Part shown: piece after piece, positions 24,653 through 32,896 of the stretch
Position numbering within the stretch: position 1 is the first letter of the stretch
How the letters are laid out: every line of letters starts with the position of its first letter
NCBI RefSeq assembly: GCF_026723765.1
Contig: NZ_CP113524.1
Location: 2,403,001-2,467,000, forward strand
Direction of reading: 5' to 3'
Length of the DNA: 64,000 nucleotides
Origin: Lacrimispora xylanolytica
Lineage (GTDB): Bacteria > Bacillota > Clostridia > Lachnospirales > Lachnospiraceae
Notes under the pieces: generated by a model
The model's database searches: none
Told to the model about the DNA's origin: nothing
Seen by the model: the letters and a program-made list of their open reading frames with translations, nothing else
Position numbers and translations under genes: made by a program

Positions 24653-25759
24653 TTACTGGATCTGGATATCAAGATCAAAGTCCTGCTCCTCTTCCTTCTC
24701 ATCATTTCCTTCCTGACTTGGTCTTTTAATTGCTGCATAGATAAATCCAGTTACCAGAGAACCGATGAGTAAAGCAATGAGGAACCACATAGGGTTTTTC
24801 ATCATTGGAACTACGAAGATACCTCCATGGCCTGCTGCCGATTCACAGCCCATACCTACGGCTATGGCTCCAGCCACCGCTGATCCTATCATACAGCTGG
24901 GAATGACTCTTATCGGGTCTGCAGCTGCAAATGGAAGCACACCTTCCGTAATAAAGCATAAGCCCATGGGGAATGCAGTTTTGGCTGTATCAAATTCTAC
25001 CTTGGAGAAACTCTTTCTCTTAATCAGTGCTGCTATGAAAATACCGATAGGAGGTGTCATACCGCCAATGATTTTCGCTGCCATAGGACCGTAGATTCCA
25101 TCGGCGCCAAGTGCGTTTGCTGCCATGGAAGCCGTCTTATTCACAGGTCCCCCTAAGTCAAAGCCCATACAAGCTCCAATCACGCCACCGATGACTGCCT
25201 TTGCCCCTCCATTTAAGGAAATGATCCACTGCTGGAACACATTCATCACATAGGCAAGTGGAATGGAGAATACACATAAGAAAATCATTCCGCAGACAAG
25301 GGTGGATAAAACCGGGATAAACATAACAGGCTTTAAGCCCTCGCACCACTTTGGCATCTTCCACTTCTTCATCCAGTTGACGAATCCCCCGATGATAAAT
25401 GCCATAAGCAGTCCCCCCAGGAACCCGGCCTTTGATTGGGACGAACAATAACCGATTACAATACCCGGCACTATTCCCGGCCGCCCTGCAATGGAATAAG
25501 CTACTCCAGCCGTCATGACTGCAACTGCAAAGTCCATTGCGATGGAACCAAGCTTATTCACTCCCCACCAGAAGCCCAGCCAGGTAAATGGATTTAAATT
25601 CGTAAATGGTGTGGCTCCAGCCTCTATGGCGCTTCCGATATCATATCCCCCAAACCCTTTTGCCAGTGCAGATAAGATCCCCCCACACACTACGATAGGT
25701 ATCATATAAGAAATCCCCGTCATAACATGCTTTTTGATTTCAAACTTCTGCTTTGCCAT
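24653..25759 (-). CDS. PTS EIIC component, fructose family
   Basis: This is the membrane-spanning sugar channel of the phosphotransferase system, 368 residues with about nine or ten hydrophobic segments. The start KKHVMTGISYMIPIVVCGGILSALAKGFGG and the later DLGGPVNKTAS are hallmarks of fructose-type IIC proteins. The tail ends in an acidic stretch (EGNDEKEEEQDFDLDIQIQ). IIB is a separate gene 35 bases upstream and IIA is encoded four genes downstream, so the permease is split into three polypeptides. Confidence 0.93.
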   Translation of the reverse strand: MAKQKFEIKKHVMTGISYMIPIVVCGGILSALAKGFGGYDIGSAIEAGATPFTNLNPFTWLGFWWGVNKLGSIAMDFAVAVMTAGVAYSIAGRPGIVPGIVIGYCSSQSKAGFLGGLLMAFIIGGFVNWMKKWKMPKWCEGLKPVMFIPVLSTLVCGMIFLCVFSIPLAYVMNVFQQWIISLNGGAKAVIGGVIGACMGFDLGGPVNKTASMAANALGADGIYGPMAAKIIGGMTPPIGIFIAALIKRKSFSKVEFDTAKTAFPMGLCFITEGVLPFAAADPIRVIPSCMIGSAVAGAIAVGMGCESAAGHGGIFVVPMMKNPMWFLIALLIGSLVTGFIYAAIKRPSQEGNDEKEEEQDFDLDIQIQ

Positions 25760-25794
25760 TGATATCCCTCCTCGAATACTTCGCTAGTCTCCTG

Positions 25795-26103
25795 CTATTT
25801 CCCCAGCTTTTCGTGAATTTTAGAAATTACACTTTTGGGAGACTTCATGATCATGCTGATTGGTACGTCAACCACTGCCTTTCCGGCAAAACGCTCCTTT
25901 CCTACCCTTATGTCAGCTGCAATTAAAATCACATCTGCCTCCTTAATTTCTTCCGGTGTCAGCTCATTTTCCACCCCAATGGACCCCTGAGTTTCAACCT
26001 TGATGAAATCTCCCATTTCCCTTGCAGCGTTCTCGATTTTCTCCTTTGCAATGTAAGTATGGGCGATGCCTGCGGTGCAGGCTGTAATGGCCAGAATCTT
26101 CAT
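25795..26103 (-). CDS. PTS EIIB component, fructose family
   Basis: This is a 102-residue phosphocarrier domain. The phospho-Cys lies in ITACTAGIAHTYIAKEKIE (Cys at residue 9), close to the usual CPTGIAHT of fructose EIIB, followed by VETQGSIGVENELT. It is the first gene of the minus-strand PTS operon, with an AGGAGG-type ribosome site and two inverted repeats upstream. Confidence 0.93.
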   Translation of the reverse strand: MKILAITACTAGIAHTYIAKEKIENAAREMGDFIKVETQGSIGVENELTPEEIKEADVILIAADIRVGKERFAGKAVVDVPISMIMKSPKSVISKIHEKLGK

Positions 26104-26120
26104 AACTGATACCTCCTTCT

Positions 26121-26137
26121 CTTTAAGTTACTTAAAG
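26121..26137. promoter_or_regulatory. Palindrome CTTTAAGT-T-ACTTAAAG before the PTS operon
   Basis: Perfect 8-base arms (26121-26128 and 26130-26137) flank a single central base. It lies between the IIB ribosome site and the larger inverted repeat and could be an operator. Confidence 0.4.
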
Positions 26138-26166
26138 TTTACCATATCATGTACGCTTATGGTAAA
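26138..26166. promoter_or_regulatory. Inverted repeat TTTACCATA...TATGGTAAA before the PTS operon
   Basis: Nine-base perfect arms (26138-26146 and 26158-26166) with an 11-base spacer directly adjoin the palindrome at 26121-26137. Position and symmetry suit a dimeric regulator such as the PRD protein of this operon. Confidence 0.45.
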
Positions 26167-26229
26167 TATAAAAAGGCATATCGAAACGGTAATTTTTATG
26201 AAAAAGATTGTGTAAAATCAAAAAAAGGC

Positions 26230-26258
26230 TTGTAATTCATACCAAAAAGGTATAGTAT
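26230..26258 (+). promoter_or_regulatory. suf promoter with embedded operator-like palindrome
   Basis: TTGTAA (26230-26235) and TAGTAT (26253-26258) with a 17-base spacer form a plausible promoter. Between them sits ATACC-AAAAA-GGTAT (26239-26253), a perfect 5-base-arm palindrome placed where a repressor would block RNA polymerase. An Rrf2/IscR-type Fe-S sensor is a reasonable candidate, but no such gene lies in the window. Confidence 0.5.
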
Positions 26259-26273
26259 TATTATGAAAGGTAA

Positions 26274-26314
26274 GTTAGCATGTGCTAACCCTGTAATTGC
26301 CTGTGATCAGGCAA
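26274..26314 (+). promoter_or_regulatory. Two tandem hairpins in the suf 5' leader
   Basis: GTTAGCA/TGCTAAC (26274-26280 and 26283-26289) and TTGCCTG-TGAT-CAGGCAA (26297-26314) are two perfect inverted repeats. The second ends just before the AAGGAGG ribosome site of sufC, so folding could influence translation or message stability. Confidence 0.45.
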
Positions 26315-26332
26315 AAAAAGGAGGTTGAAAAT

Positions 26333-27079
26333 ATGAGCAGACCATTGCTTGAAATAGTAGATTTATGTGTATCAGTAGAAGATAAAGTAATTTTAGACGG
26401 AGTAAATTTAAAGGTGAATCCTGGTGAACTCCATGTCCTCATGGGGCCAAACGGAACTGGAAAATCCACGCTTGTTTCCACCGTCATGGGAGATCCAAGA
26501 TTTACCATCAGACGGGGAAGCATTCTTTTTGAGGGAAAAGACATTACTGAGGATAAGGCAGATGCAAGGGCCAGGGCAGGACTGTTTCTCTCCTTCCAGG
26601 TTCCGGAAGAGATTCCAGGAATTACTCTGGAGAACTTTCTCCGTACAGCCAGAGGAGCCGTCGAAGGGCAACAGCCTAAGATTCTCTCCTTCCGTAAGGA
26701 GCTGTTGGAGCAGATGAAGGCACTGGATATGGATTCTTCCTATGCGGAACGTTACTTAAACGTTGGATTTTCCGGCGGCGAAAAGAAAAAGGCAGAGATC
26801 TTACAGATGCTTATGTTAAAACCAAAGCTTGCACTGTTAGACGAAACAGATTCCGGCCTTGATGTGGATGCCGTTCGTACCGTAACAAAAGGAATCCGCA
26901 CCTTCTCAAATAAGAAAAACGGACTTTTTATCATTACTCACAACGCAAAAATTCTGGAGGGACTTGACGTAGATGTGGTCCATATCCTAGAAGGCGGACG
27001 CATCATACGTACCGGCGGAAAGGAACTCATCTCCTTAATTACAAACGACGGTTTTACTATACTTGATAAGGAGGAATGA
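26333..27079 (+). CDS. sufC: Fe-S cluster assembly ATPase SufC
   Basis: SufC is the ABC-type ATPase of the SufBCD scaffold that builds iron-sulfur clusters. The 248-residue protein has Walker A GPNGTGKSTL (about 38-47), the unusual signature NVGFSGGEKKKAEILQML and Walker B ALLDETDSGLD. The ATG at 26333, preceded by AAAAAAGGAGG, is the clear start; the frame is open slightly upstream across a hairpin. It heads the plus-strand operon sufC-sufB-sufD-sufS-sufU, the usual Firmicutes order. Confidence 0.97.
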   Translation: MSRPLLEIVDLCVSVEDKVILDGVNLKVNPGELHVLMGPNGTGKSTLVSTVMGDPRFTIRRGSILFEGKDITEDKADARARAGLFLSFQVPEEIPGITLENFLRTARGAVEGQQPKILSFRKELLEQMKALDMDSSYAERYLNVGFSGGEKKKAEILQMLMLKPKLALLDETDSGLDVDAVRTVTKGIRTFSNKKNGLFIITHNAKILEGLDVDVVHILEGGRIIRTGGKELISLITNDGFTILDKEE

Positions 27080-27083
27080 GGCG

Positions 27084-28502
27084 ATGAAAGACTTTAACCA
27101 GGAAAAGACCCATATAAGCGAAGTAGACCGAAGCATTTATGACATCAAGGACAAAGTAGATTCTTCCTTTGAAGTGGATTCCGGCCTGACTTCTGCCATT
27201 GTTTCAAAGATATCAGAGGAAAAAAACGATCCGGAATGGATGCGCATCTTCCGCTTAAAGGCTTTGGAGACGTATCACAAAACTCCCATGCCTGGCTGGG
27301 GACCACCCTTAGACGGACTTGATATTGGAAACATCGTTACTTATGTCCGTCCTAAGACAGACATGCGCACAGACTGGTCTGACGTCCCCGACTACATCAA
27401 AAACACCTTCGAGCGGCTGGGAATCCCGGAAGCAGAGAGAAAATCTCTGGCAGGCGTCGGTGCTCAGTATGATTCAGAAGTGGTCTACCACAGCGTAAGA
27501 GCTGAGGTGGCTGCCCAGGGCGTGGTTTATACTGACATGGAAAGTGCACTTACCGGTCCTTATGCAGAAATGGTACGAAAGCACTTTATGCGGCTGGTAC
27601 CGCCCTCTGATCATAAATTTGCAGCTCTTCATGGAGCCGTTTGGTCCGGCGGTTCTTTTGTATACGTTCCAAAAGGCGCTTCCGTAGAGATTCCTTTGCA
27701 GTCTTATTTCAGGCTGAATGCACCTGGCGCCGGACAGTTTGAACATACCCTTATCATTGTAGACGAAGGAGCTTATCTTCATTTTATCGAAGGCTGCTCC
27801 GCTCCAAAGTATAATGTGGCAAACCTTCATGCCGGATGCGTAGAGCTCTATGTAGGAAAAAATGCCAGACTCCGCTACTCTACCATTGAGAACTGGTCAA
27901 AAAATATGTATAACTTAAACACAAAACGTGCGGTTGTGGAAGAAGGAGGAACCATTGAATGGGTATCCGGGTCCTTTGGCTCCCACACCTCTTATTTATA
28001 TCCCATGAGCATTTTAAAGGGGAAAAATTCCCGAATGGAATTTACGGGAATTACCTTTGCAGGCGAGGGTCAGAACCTAGATACCGGAGCCAAGGTACTT
28101 CATTCCGCACCTGATACGACCTCTCATATTACGACCAAGTCCATTTCAAGAGACGGAGGCGTATCCACCTTCCGAAGTGCCATTACCGTTACCCCACAGG
28201 CGAAGGGAAGTAAATCCGCCGTATCCTGTGAATCCCTTATGTTAGACAGCATATCACGCTCCGATACCATTCCTGTCATGGATATTCAATGCGATGAAGT
28301 GGATATCGGACACGAAGCCAAGATTGGGCGAATCAGTGAATCTGCCATCTTCTATCTCATGAGCCGGGGGCTATCTGAGGAAGATGCAAGGGCCATGATC
28401 GTAGGCGGCTTTGCAGAACCCATTGCAAAGGAGCTTCCTTTGGAATATGCGGTTGAAATGAACAATTTAATCCACCTGGAGATGGTGGGAAGTATAGGAT
28501 GA
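27084..28502 (+). CDS. sufB: Fe-S cluster scaffold protein SufB
   Basis: SufB forms the cluster-building scaffold with SufC and SufD. The 472-residue product shows the family core (VWSGGSFVYVPKGASVEIPLQSYF, then EHTLIIVDEGAYLHFIEGCSAP with the conserved Cys, and the C-terminal HEAKIGRISESAIFYLMSRGLSEEDARAMIV). It starts at the ATG at 27084, 4 bases after the sufC stop, behind an AAGGAGG in the end of sufC. Confidence 0.97.
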   Translation: MKDFNQEKTHISEVDRSIYDIKDKVDSSFEVDSGLTSAIVSKISEEKNDPEWMRIFRLKALETYHKTPMPGWGPPLDGLDIGNIVTYVRPKTDMRTDWSDVPDYIKNTFERLGIPEAERKSLAGVGAQYDSEVVYHSVRAEVAAQGVVYTDMESALTGPYAEMVRKHFMRLVPPSDHKFAALHGAVWSGGSFVYVPKGASVEIPLQSYFRLNAPGAGQFEHTLIIVDEGAYLHFIEGCSAPKYNVANLHAGCVELYVGKNARLRYSTIENWSKNMYNLNTKRAVVEEGGTIEWVSGSFGSHTSYLYPMSILKGKNSRMEFTGITFAGEGQNLDTGAKVLHSAPDTTSHITTKSISRDGGVSTFRSAITVTPQAKGSKSAVSCESLMLDSISRSDTIPVMDIQCDEVDIGHEAKIGRISESAIFYLMSRGLSEEDARAMIVGGFAEPIAKELPLEYAVEMNNLIHLEMVGSIG

Positions 28503-28516
28503 GAGGAGGAACTGGT

Positions 28517-29605
28517 ATGAACGAAAGAATAAATATACTGCCGGTTCCCACCTGGAACCGTATGGGAGTCAACTGGGCAGAGGCAAAAGCCGATCTGCCA
28601 AAAGCATCGTTACCCAAAGGGAAAAAAGAACCATACACTGGCTCCGTTTCCCACGGAATGCAGACCTTAAGAGAACTCCCCACTGAGGTGACCCAGATCC
28701 AAAGCGGAATGGGCGCCTATTACGATGAATATGTTATGGATCAAGCGGATAAGACCTGTTATTTACAGGTAAATGATGACGTAAAAGAACCATTTATAAT
28801 TACAGAACAACTAGATTCCTCCAACCCGGCAAGCCGGACCCATTGGGGCATTGTGGCGGAGGAAGGCAGCCGCCTTACAGTGGTACAGATAAGCAGAGGA
28901 GACGCTATGGATGGTGCAGCTATGACCCTGACCCAGATTCATGCCAAGGCAGGCTCCTTTGTACGGCTGATTCAGCTCCAGCTTTTAGGGGATACTAGCC
29001 GAAGCTGGGAGGCCGTTGGCGCACGAATCGGAGAAGGTGCCAAGGTAGAGTTAGTCCGGGCCGTGCTTGGGGGCCAGGTGGCTGCCTCCGGCTCTCTTAT
29101 GAAGCTGGAGGGTGCAAAAAGCGGATATGACTTAAACTCCGCCTATTTCGGTCACAAGGAACAGTATCTTGACTTTAACGATACTGCGGAGCATATGGGA
29201 AGGGAATCTTCCTGCGAGATGTACACCTCAGGTGTGCTTGCTGATTACAGTACGAAGATATTACGTGGTACCATTGATTTTCGCAGTGGAGCTGTCCGTG
29301 CAGTTGGACATGAAAATGAAACTGTACTCTTACTCAGCCCCACAGCCCGCAACCGTACCACTCCTCTCATACTCTGCGGAGAAGAACAGGTAGAAGGCCA
29401 GCATGCTGCTACCCTTGGAAAATTTGATGAAAAACAGCTTTATTATCTCTGCTCCAGAGGACTTACCCCCACTCAGGCAAAGCGGCTTATGGTAGAAGCC
29501 CGTTTCATGCCGGTGCTGGATCTGCTTCCAGAGGAAGACTTACGCACTGAAATACTGGAAGGCATCGAAAGGAGGCTTGACCGCCATGAAAACAATCCAG
29601 GATGA
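28517..29605 (+). CDS. sufD: Fe-S cluster assembly protein SufD
   Basis: This SufD-type partner of SufB (362 residues) forms the heterodimer that, with SufC, assembles and delivers clusters. The C-terminal part carries the shared SufB/D beta-helix and helical end (GQHAATLGKFDEKQLYYLCSRGLTPTQAKRLMVEARF). The N-terminal half is divergent, as is usual for clostridial SufD. The ATG at 28517 follows GAGAGGAGG. The gene overlaps sufS by about 20 bases, suggesting translational coupling. Confidence 0.93.
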   Translation: MNERINILPVPTWNRMGVNWAEAKADLPKASLPKGKKEPYTGSVSHGMQTLRELPTEVTQIQSGMGAYYDEYVMDQADKTCYLQVNDDVKEPFIITEQLDSSNPASRTHWGIVAEEGSRLTVVQISRGDAMDGAAMTLTQIHAKAGSFVRLIQLQLLGDTSRSWEAVGARIGEGAKVELVRAVLGGQVAASGSLMKLEGAKSGYDLNSAYFGHKEQYLDFNDTAEHMGRESSCEMYTSGVLADYSTKILRGTIDFRSGAVRAVGHENETVLLLSPTARNRTTPLILCGEEQVEGQHAATLGKFDEKQLYYLCSRGLTPTQAKRLMVEARFMPVLDLLPEEDLRTEILEGIERRLDRHENNPG

Positions 29606-30806
29606 TTTCCCCATACTATCCGTTTTAGAGAATGGAAAACGGCTGGTGTATCTGGATAATGCCGCCACCACTCAGAAGCCTCTGGCTGTTTTAAATGCGG
29701 TGGAGTCATATAACAAACAAGACAATGCAAACCCTCATCGCGGCGTTTATGAACTGGGTGCCCGCGCTACAAAGGCCCATGAGGATTCCAGAAGCATTGT
29801 TAGCGGCTTTTTAAATGCTTCGACTGATGAAATTATATTTACTCAGAATACCACAGAAAGCCTGAATCTTGTTGCATACAGCTACGGCATGGAATTTTTA
29901 AAGGAAGGGGACGAAATTGTCCTCTCCGTAGCGGAGCATCACAGCAATCTGGTTCCATGGCAAAGAGTCTCCAAAGTAACTGGGGCTAAGCTGGTTTATC
30001 TCTATCCCGATGCCTTCGGCCATTTGACAGAGGAAGAACTGGATCAAAAAATCACTTCCAAAACCAGGCTGATTGCAGTTGCCCAGGTATCCAATGTTCT
30101 TGGCATAGAAATCCCCGTTGCCTCCATTGTCCGCCGGGCCCGTAAAGCTGGTGCAGTCGTTGTTTTGGATTGTGCCCAGAGTGTCCCTCATATGCCGGTG
30201 GATGTAAAAGCCCTGGATGTGGATTTTGCAGCATTCTCCGGCCACAAGCTTTATGCTCCCATGGGAATCGGAGTTCTGTACGGAAAGAAAGAGATTCTTG
30301 ATAAGATGCCCCCATTTTTAACGGGAGGTGACATGATTGGTAACGTTCATGAGCAAAGCTCCACCTATGCTGAGGTGCCCCGCCGTTTTGAGGCAGGCAC
30401 TAGAAATGTAGGAGGCGAAGTCGGTCTGGCTGCTGCCATCGGTTATTTGAATTCCCTGGGCTGGGATAACATTCAGAATCATGAACGGGATCTTATGATA
30501 CGTGCATTAAATGGATTGGCTGAAATTCCTCATATAACCGTATATGGAGACCTCTCCCCGGATAAGCGGCACGGAGTTATCGCCTTTAATGTAGAGGATG
30601 TCCACCCTCACGATACCGCTTCTCTTCTGGATTCTGACGGCATTACAATCCGGGCCGGACATCATTGCGCCCAGCCGCTCATGGAGTATTTAAAAATTAA
30701 CTCCTGTGTCCGTGCCAGCTTTGGAATTTATAATACGCCAGAAGATGTGGATGCCTTAATTAACAGCTTAAAGAATGTAAGGAGGTGGATGGGCTATGGA
30801 TCTTAA
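29586..30806 (+). CDS. sufS: Cysteine desulfurase SufS
   Basis: SufS is the group II PLP-dependent desulfurase that takes sulfur from cysteine for cluster assembly. The 406-residue enzyme shows the PLP-lysine in FSGHKLYAPMGIGVLYG, the PLP-contacting EHHSN and LDCAQSVPH stretches, and the active-site Cys in IRAGHHCAQPLM. AAAGGAGG precedes the ATG at 29586. It is followed by sufU with an 11-base overlap, consistent with SufU acting as its zinc-dependent sulfur acceptor. Confidence 0.97.
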   Translation: MKTIQDDFPILSVLENGKRLVYLDNAATTQKPLAVLNAVESYNKQDNANPHRGVYELGARATKAHEDSRSIVSGFLNASTDEIIFTQNTTESLNLVAYSYGMEFLKEGDEIVLSVAEHHSNLVPWQRVSKVTGAKLVYLYPDAFGHLTEEELDQKITSKTRLIAVAQVSNVLGIEIPVASIVRRARKAGAVVVLDCAQSVPHMPVDVKALDVDFAAFSGHKLYAPMGIGVLYGKKEILDKMPPFLTGGDMIGNVHEQSSTYAEVPRRFEAGTRNVGGEVGLAAAIGYLNSLGWDNIQNHERDLMIRALNGLAEIPHITVYGDLSPDKRHGVIAFNVEDVHPHDTASLLDSDGITIRAGHHCAQPLMEYLKINSCVRASFGIYNTPEDVDALINSLKNVRRWMGYGS

Positions 30807-31257
30807 GGCTTTGTATAATCAAATTATTGTAGAAAACAGCCGCGCTTCCCATAACCGCCATAAGGTAGATCATGCAACAGCCGTTTTAGAGGGAGTCAAT
30901 CCAAGCTGCGGCGATGATATTACACTGGAACTAAAGGTTTCAGACGGAAAGATTAAAGAAGCAGGTTTTACCGGAACCGGCTGTGCCATCTCTCAGGCTT
31001 CCGCCTCTTTGATGATTGATTTAGTCACAGGAAAAACCGTAGAAGAAGCAAAAGAACTTCTTTCCACCTTTTATGGAATGATTAAGGGAGAGATTACCGA
31101 TGATGATCAACTGGAAGTCCTTGACGATATCGTTGCCTTAAAGGGAGTATCCCATATGCCAGGAAGAGTAAAATGTGCTGTGCTTGCATGGCACACCCTG
31201 GAAGAGGCCCTGGACGGAAGAAACGAATCCACTGGATGTAATGACGGCCATTCCTAA
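30796..31257 (+). CDS. sufU: Sulfur-transfer protein SufU
   Basis: SufU is the zinc-containing sulfurtransferase that relays persulfide sulfur from SufS. In this 153-residue protein the three cysteines (NPSCGDDI, GTGCAISQAS, RVKCAVLAW) and the conserved Asp of the SCGD segment can be seen. It is the last gene of the suf operon and is followed by a strong shared terminator. Confidence 0.95.
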   Translation: MDLKALYNQIIVENSRASHNRHKVDHATAVLEGVNPSCGDDITLELKVSDGKIKEAGFTGTGCAISQASASLMIDLVTGKTVEEAKELLSTFYGMIKGEITDDDQLEVLDDIVALKGVSHMPGRVKCAVLAWHTLEEALDGRNESTGCNDGHS

Positions 31258-31326
31258 TACGGTTCCAATGTTTCTTAAGCAATAGCAAGTATAGGGGAGT
31301 TCATAGAACATTCCTATATCATAAAA

Positions 31327-31365
31327 AATAAGCTCTGATGGTCCAAGGACCAGATCAGGGCTTAT
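31327..31365. terminator. Bidirectional terminator between suf and oadB
   Basis: A long stem (AATAAGC-TCTGAT-GGTCC against GGACC-AGATCA-GGGCTTATT) has a two-base loop, with a T-run on the right and an A-run on the left. It serves both converging transcripts. Confidence 0.85.
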
Positions 31366-31380
31366 TTTTATGAAAAAATT

Positions 31381-32517
31381 CTATCCAAACAGGGACAGGA
31401 GAATACCAGCGGCTACTGCAGAACCAATGACACCAGCTACATTAGGACCTATGGCATGCATCAGCAGGAAATTGGCTGGATTGGCCTTCTGCCCCTCTAT
31501 ATGGGATACTCTGGCCGCCATGGGAACAGCAGAAACTCCAGCAGACCCAATCAAAGGATTAATTTTGCCTTTCGTAGCCCAAAACATCACCTTTCCAAGG
31601 AGTAATCCCCCTATTGTGCTGAAAACAAAAGCCAGGAGTCCCAGTCCAACGATCATAAGAGTCTGAGGACGTAAAAATGTTTCCGCATTAGCAGTGGCTC
31701 CCACCGTAACACCTAAAAATATAGTCACAATATTAATCAGGGCATTTTGCGCGGTATCTGACAAACGTTCCACAACTCCGGATTCCCGAAATAAATTTCC
31801 AAGCATAAGCATTCCAATGAGAGGAGCCACAGATGGAAGTAAGAGCACACATAAAATAGTAACGATTACAGGAAAGCATATCTTTTCCAGCTTTGATACC
31901 ACCCGAAGCTGTTCCATCCTTGTCTCCCGCTCCTTTTTCGTCGTCAGCAGTCTCATGATGGGCGGCTGTATCAGAGGAATCAGAGCCATATAGGAATAAG
32001 CCGCTACTGCAATGGCTGGCAATAATTCCGGAGCAAGTCTTGACGACAGGAAAATAGCTGTCGGTCCGTCAGCTCCTCCTATGATTGCGATGGAGGCAGC
32101 TTCTGATGGCTGAAATCCCAAGGCATTTGCAAGAACAAATGCAACACAGATACCAAACTGGGCACCAGCGCCAAGAAACAGACTGCTGGGCCGGGCAATC
32201 AATGGGCCAAAATCAGTCATAGCTCCAATTCCCAGAAATATCAGCGAAGGATAAATTCCCAATTTGACTCCCTGATACAGATAATAAAGAAGTCCTCCAG
32301 GCGCTGTGCCAGCACCAGGGCCCGTCATTAAGCCTGTCAGGGGAAGATTAACGAGCATCATCCCAAAGGCAATCGGCAAAAGCAAAAGGGGCTCAAATTT
32401 GCGGACAATGGCAAGGTAAATCAAAAAACAGGCCACCATAATCATTATCGCCTGCTGCCAGGTAAGTGCAGCAAACCCTGAGCTTAACCATAAGTTTTTT
32501 AATGCATTTATAAACAT
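31381..32517 (-). CDS. oadB: Sodium ion-translocating decarboxylase beta subunit
   Basis: OadB/GcdB-type proteins are the membrane part of biotin-dependent Na+-pumping decarboxylases (oxaloacetate, methylmalonyl-CoA or glutaconyl-CoA). The 378-residue product has about nine or ten hydrophobic segments and the conserved [13 protein letters not shown] loop (about 148-160) that carries the Asp needed for Na+ transport, plus the C-terminal SVAGVSAVP-like segment. Only the tiny gamma subunit is encoded next to it; no carboxyltransferase or biotin-carrier gene is in this window, so its partners must be elsewhere and the substrate is unknown. Confidence 0.93.
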   Translation of the reverse strand: MFINALKNLWLSSGFAALTWQQAIMIMVACFLIYLAIVRKFEPLLLLPIAFGMMLVNLPLTGLMTGPGAGTAPGGLLYYLYQGVKLGIYPSLIFLGIGAMTDFGPLIARPSSLFLGAGAQFGICVAFVLANALGFQPSEAASIAIIGGADGPTAIFLSSRLAPELLPAIAVAAYSYMALIPLIQPPIMRLLTTKKERETRMEQLRVVSKLEKICFPVIVTILCVLLLPSVAPLIGMLMLGNLFRESGVVERLSDTAQNALINIVTIFLGVTVGATANAETFLRPQTLMIVGLGLLAFVFSTIGGLLLGKVMFWATKGKINPLIGSAGVSAVPMAARVSHIEGQKANPANFLLMHAIGPNVAGVIGSAVAAGILLSLFG

Positions 32518-32537
32518 AGTTTTTCTCCTCTTAATTT

Positions 32538-32693
32538 TCAGGTTTTTATATTTTTATCCGTTGACGTACTTCCTCTTTGAACCTTTTCCATCACAAAAGA
32601 AAACAATCGGATTGAAACGTACAGACAGAACAATACAAAAAACACAACCGCCAGCAAAAACAAGGAAACAGTCATACTTTCAATAAAATTCAT
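32538..32693 (-). CDS. oadG: OadG-like small membrane subunit (51 aa)
   Basis: The 51-codon frame starts at an ATG (32693) behind a perfect AGGAGG and ends 20 bases before oadB. The product has one strong membrane helix ([20 protein letters not shown]) followed by a short charged tail, which is the plan of the gamma subunit that anchors Na+-pumping decarboxylases. Sequence conservation in this family is low, so the call rests on size, topology and position upstream of oadB. Confidence 0.8.
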   Translation of the reverse strand: MNFIESMTVSLFLLAVVFFVLFCLYVSIRLFSFVMEKVQRGSTSTDKNIKT

Positions 32694-32722
32694 CCATTAT
32701 ACCTCCTTTTATTTCTGTCGAT

Positions 32723-32832
32723 TCCGGTTTGAAACACGCAAAAAAGGGCAGGGACTTCCAAAGAAGCCTCCACCCTAAAAGCAACAATTCTTGAAAACAG
32801 ATACAAAATACAGAAATATCTGTCCAACCGGA
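32723..32832 (-). promoter_or_regulatory. Structured 5' leader of oadG-oadB with internal terminator
   Basis: The leader of about 150 nt between the promoter and oadG folds, by eye, into a 7-base long-range pairing (32826-32832 with 32723-32729), a 7-base hairpin (ACAGATA/TATCTGT, arms 32817-32823 and 32797-32803) and a strong GC-rich hairpin followed by six T in the direction of oadG. This layout resembles a transcription attenuator or riboswitch. I do not recognise a known class. Confidence 0.5.
32740..32776 (-). terminator. Intrinsic terminator in the oadG leader
   Basis: On the minus strand AGGGTGGAGGCTTC (32776-32763) pairs with GAAGTCCCTGCCC (32758-32746), helped by G-U pairs, and is followed by TTTTTT. 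It could end read-through from the sugar ABC operon or act as an attenuator for oadG. Confidence 0.75.
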
Positions 32833-32853
32833 TCAATCATATTCATTTTTTAT

Positions 32854-32882
32854 ATCATATCGTACCACAAAGGATTTGTCAA
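32854..32882 (-). promoter_or_regulatory. Strong promoter reading toward oadG-oadB
   Basis: A consensus -35 TTGACA (32882-32877), 17-base spacer and TATGAT (32859-32854) on the minus strand lie 14 bases downstream of the end of the ABC permease gene. Confidence 0.75.
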
Positions 32883-32896
32883 TACGGCGGAGTCTG

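Noticed and set aside
32723-32832. T-box leader upstream of oadG
   Set aside because: An AGGGTGG stretch is present, but the following NACCGCG of the T-box is not, the leader is too short, and the genes are not amino-acid related.
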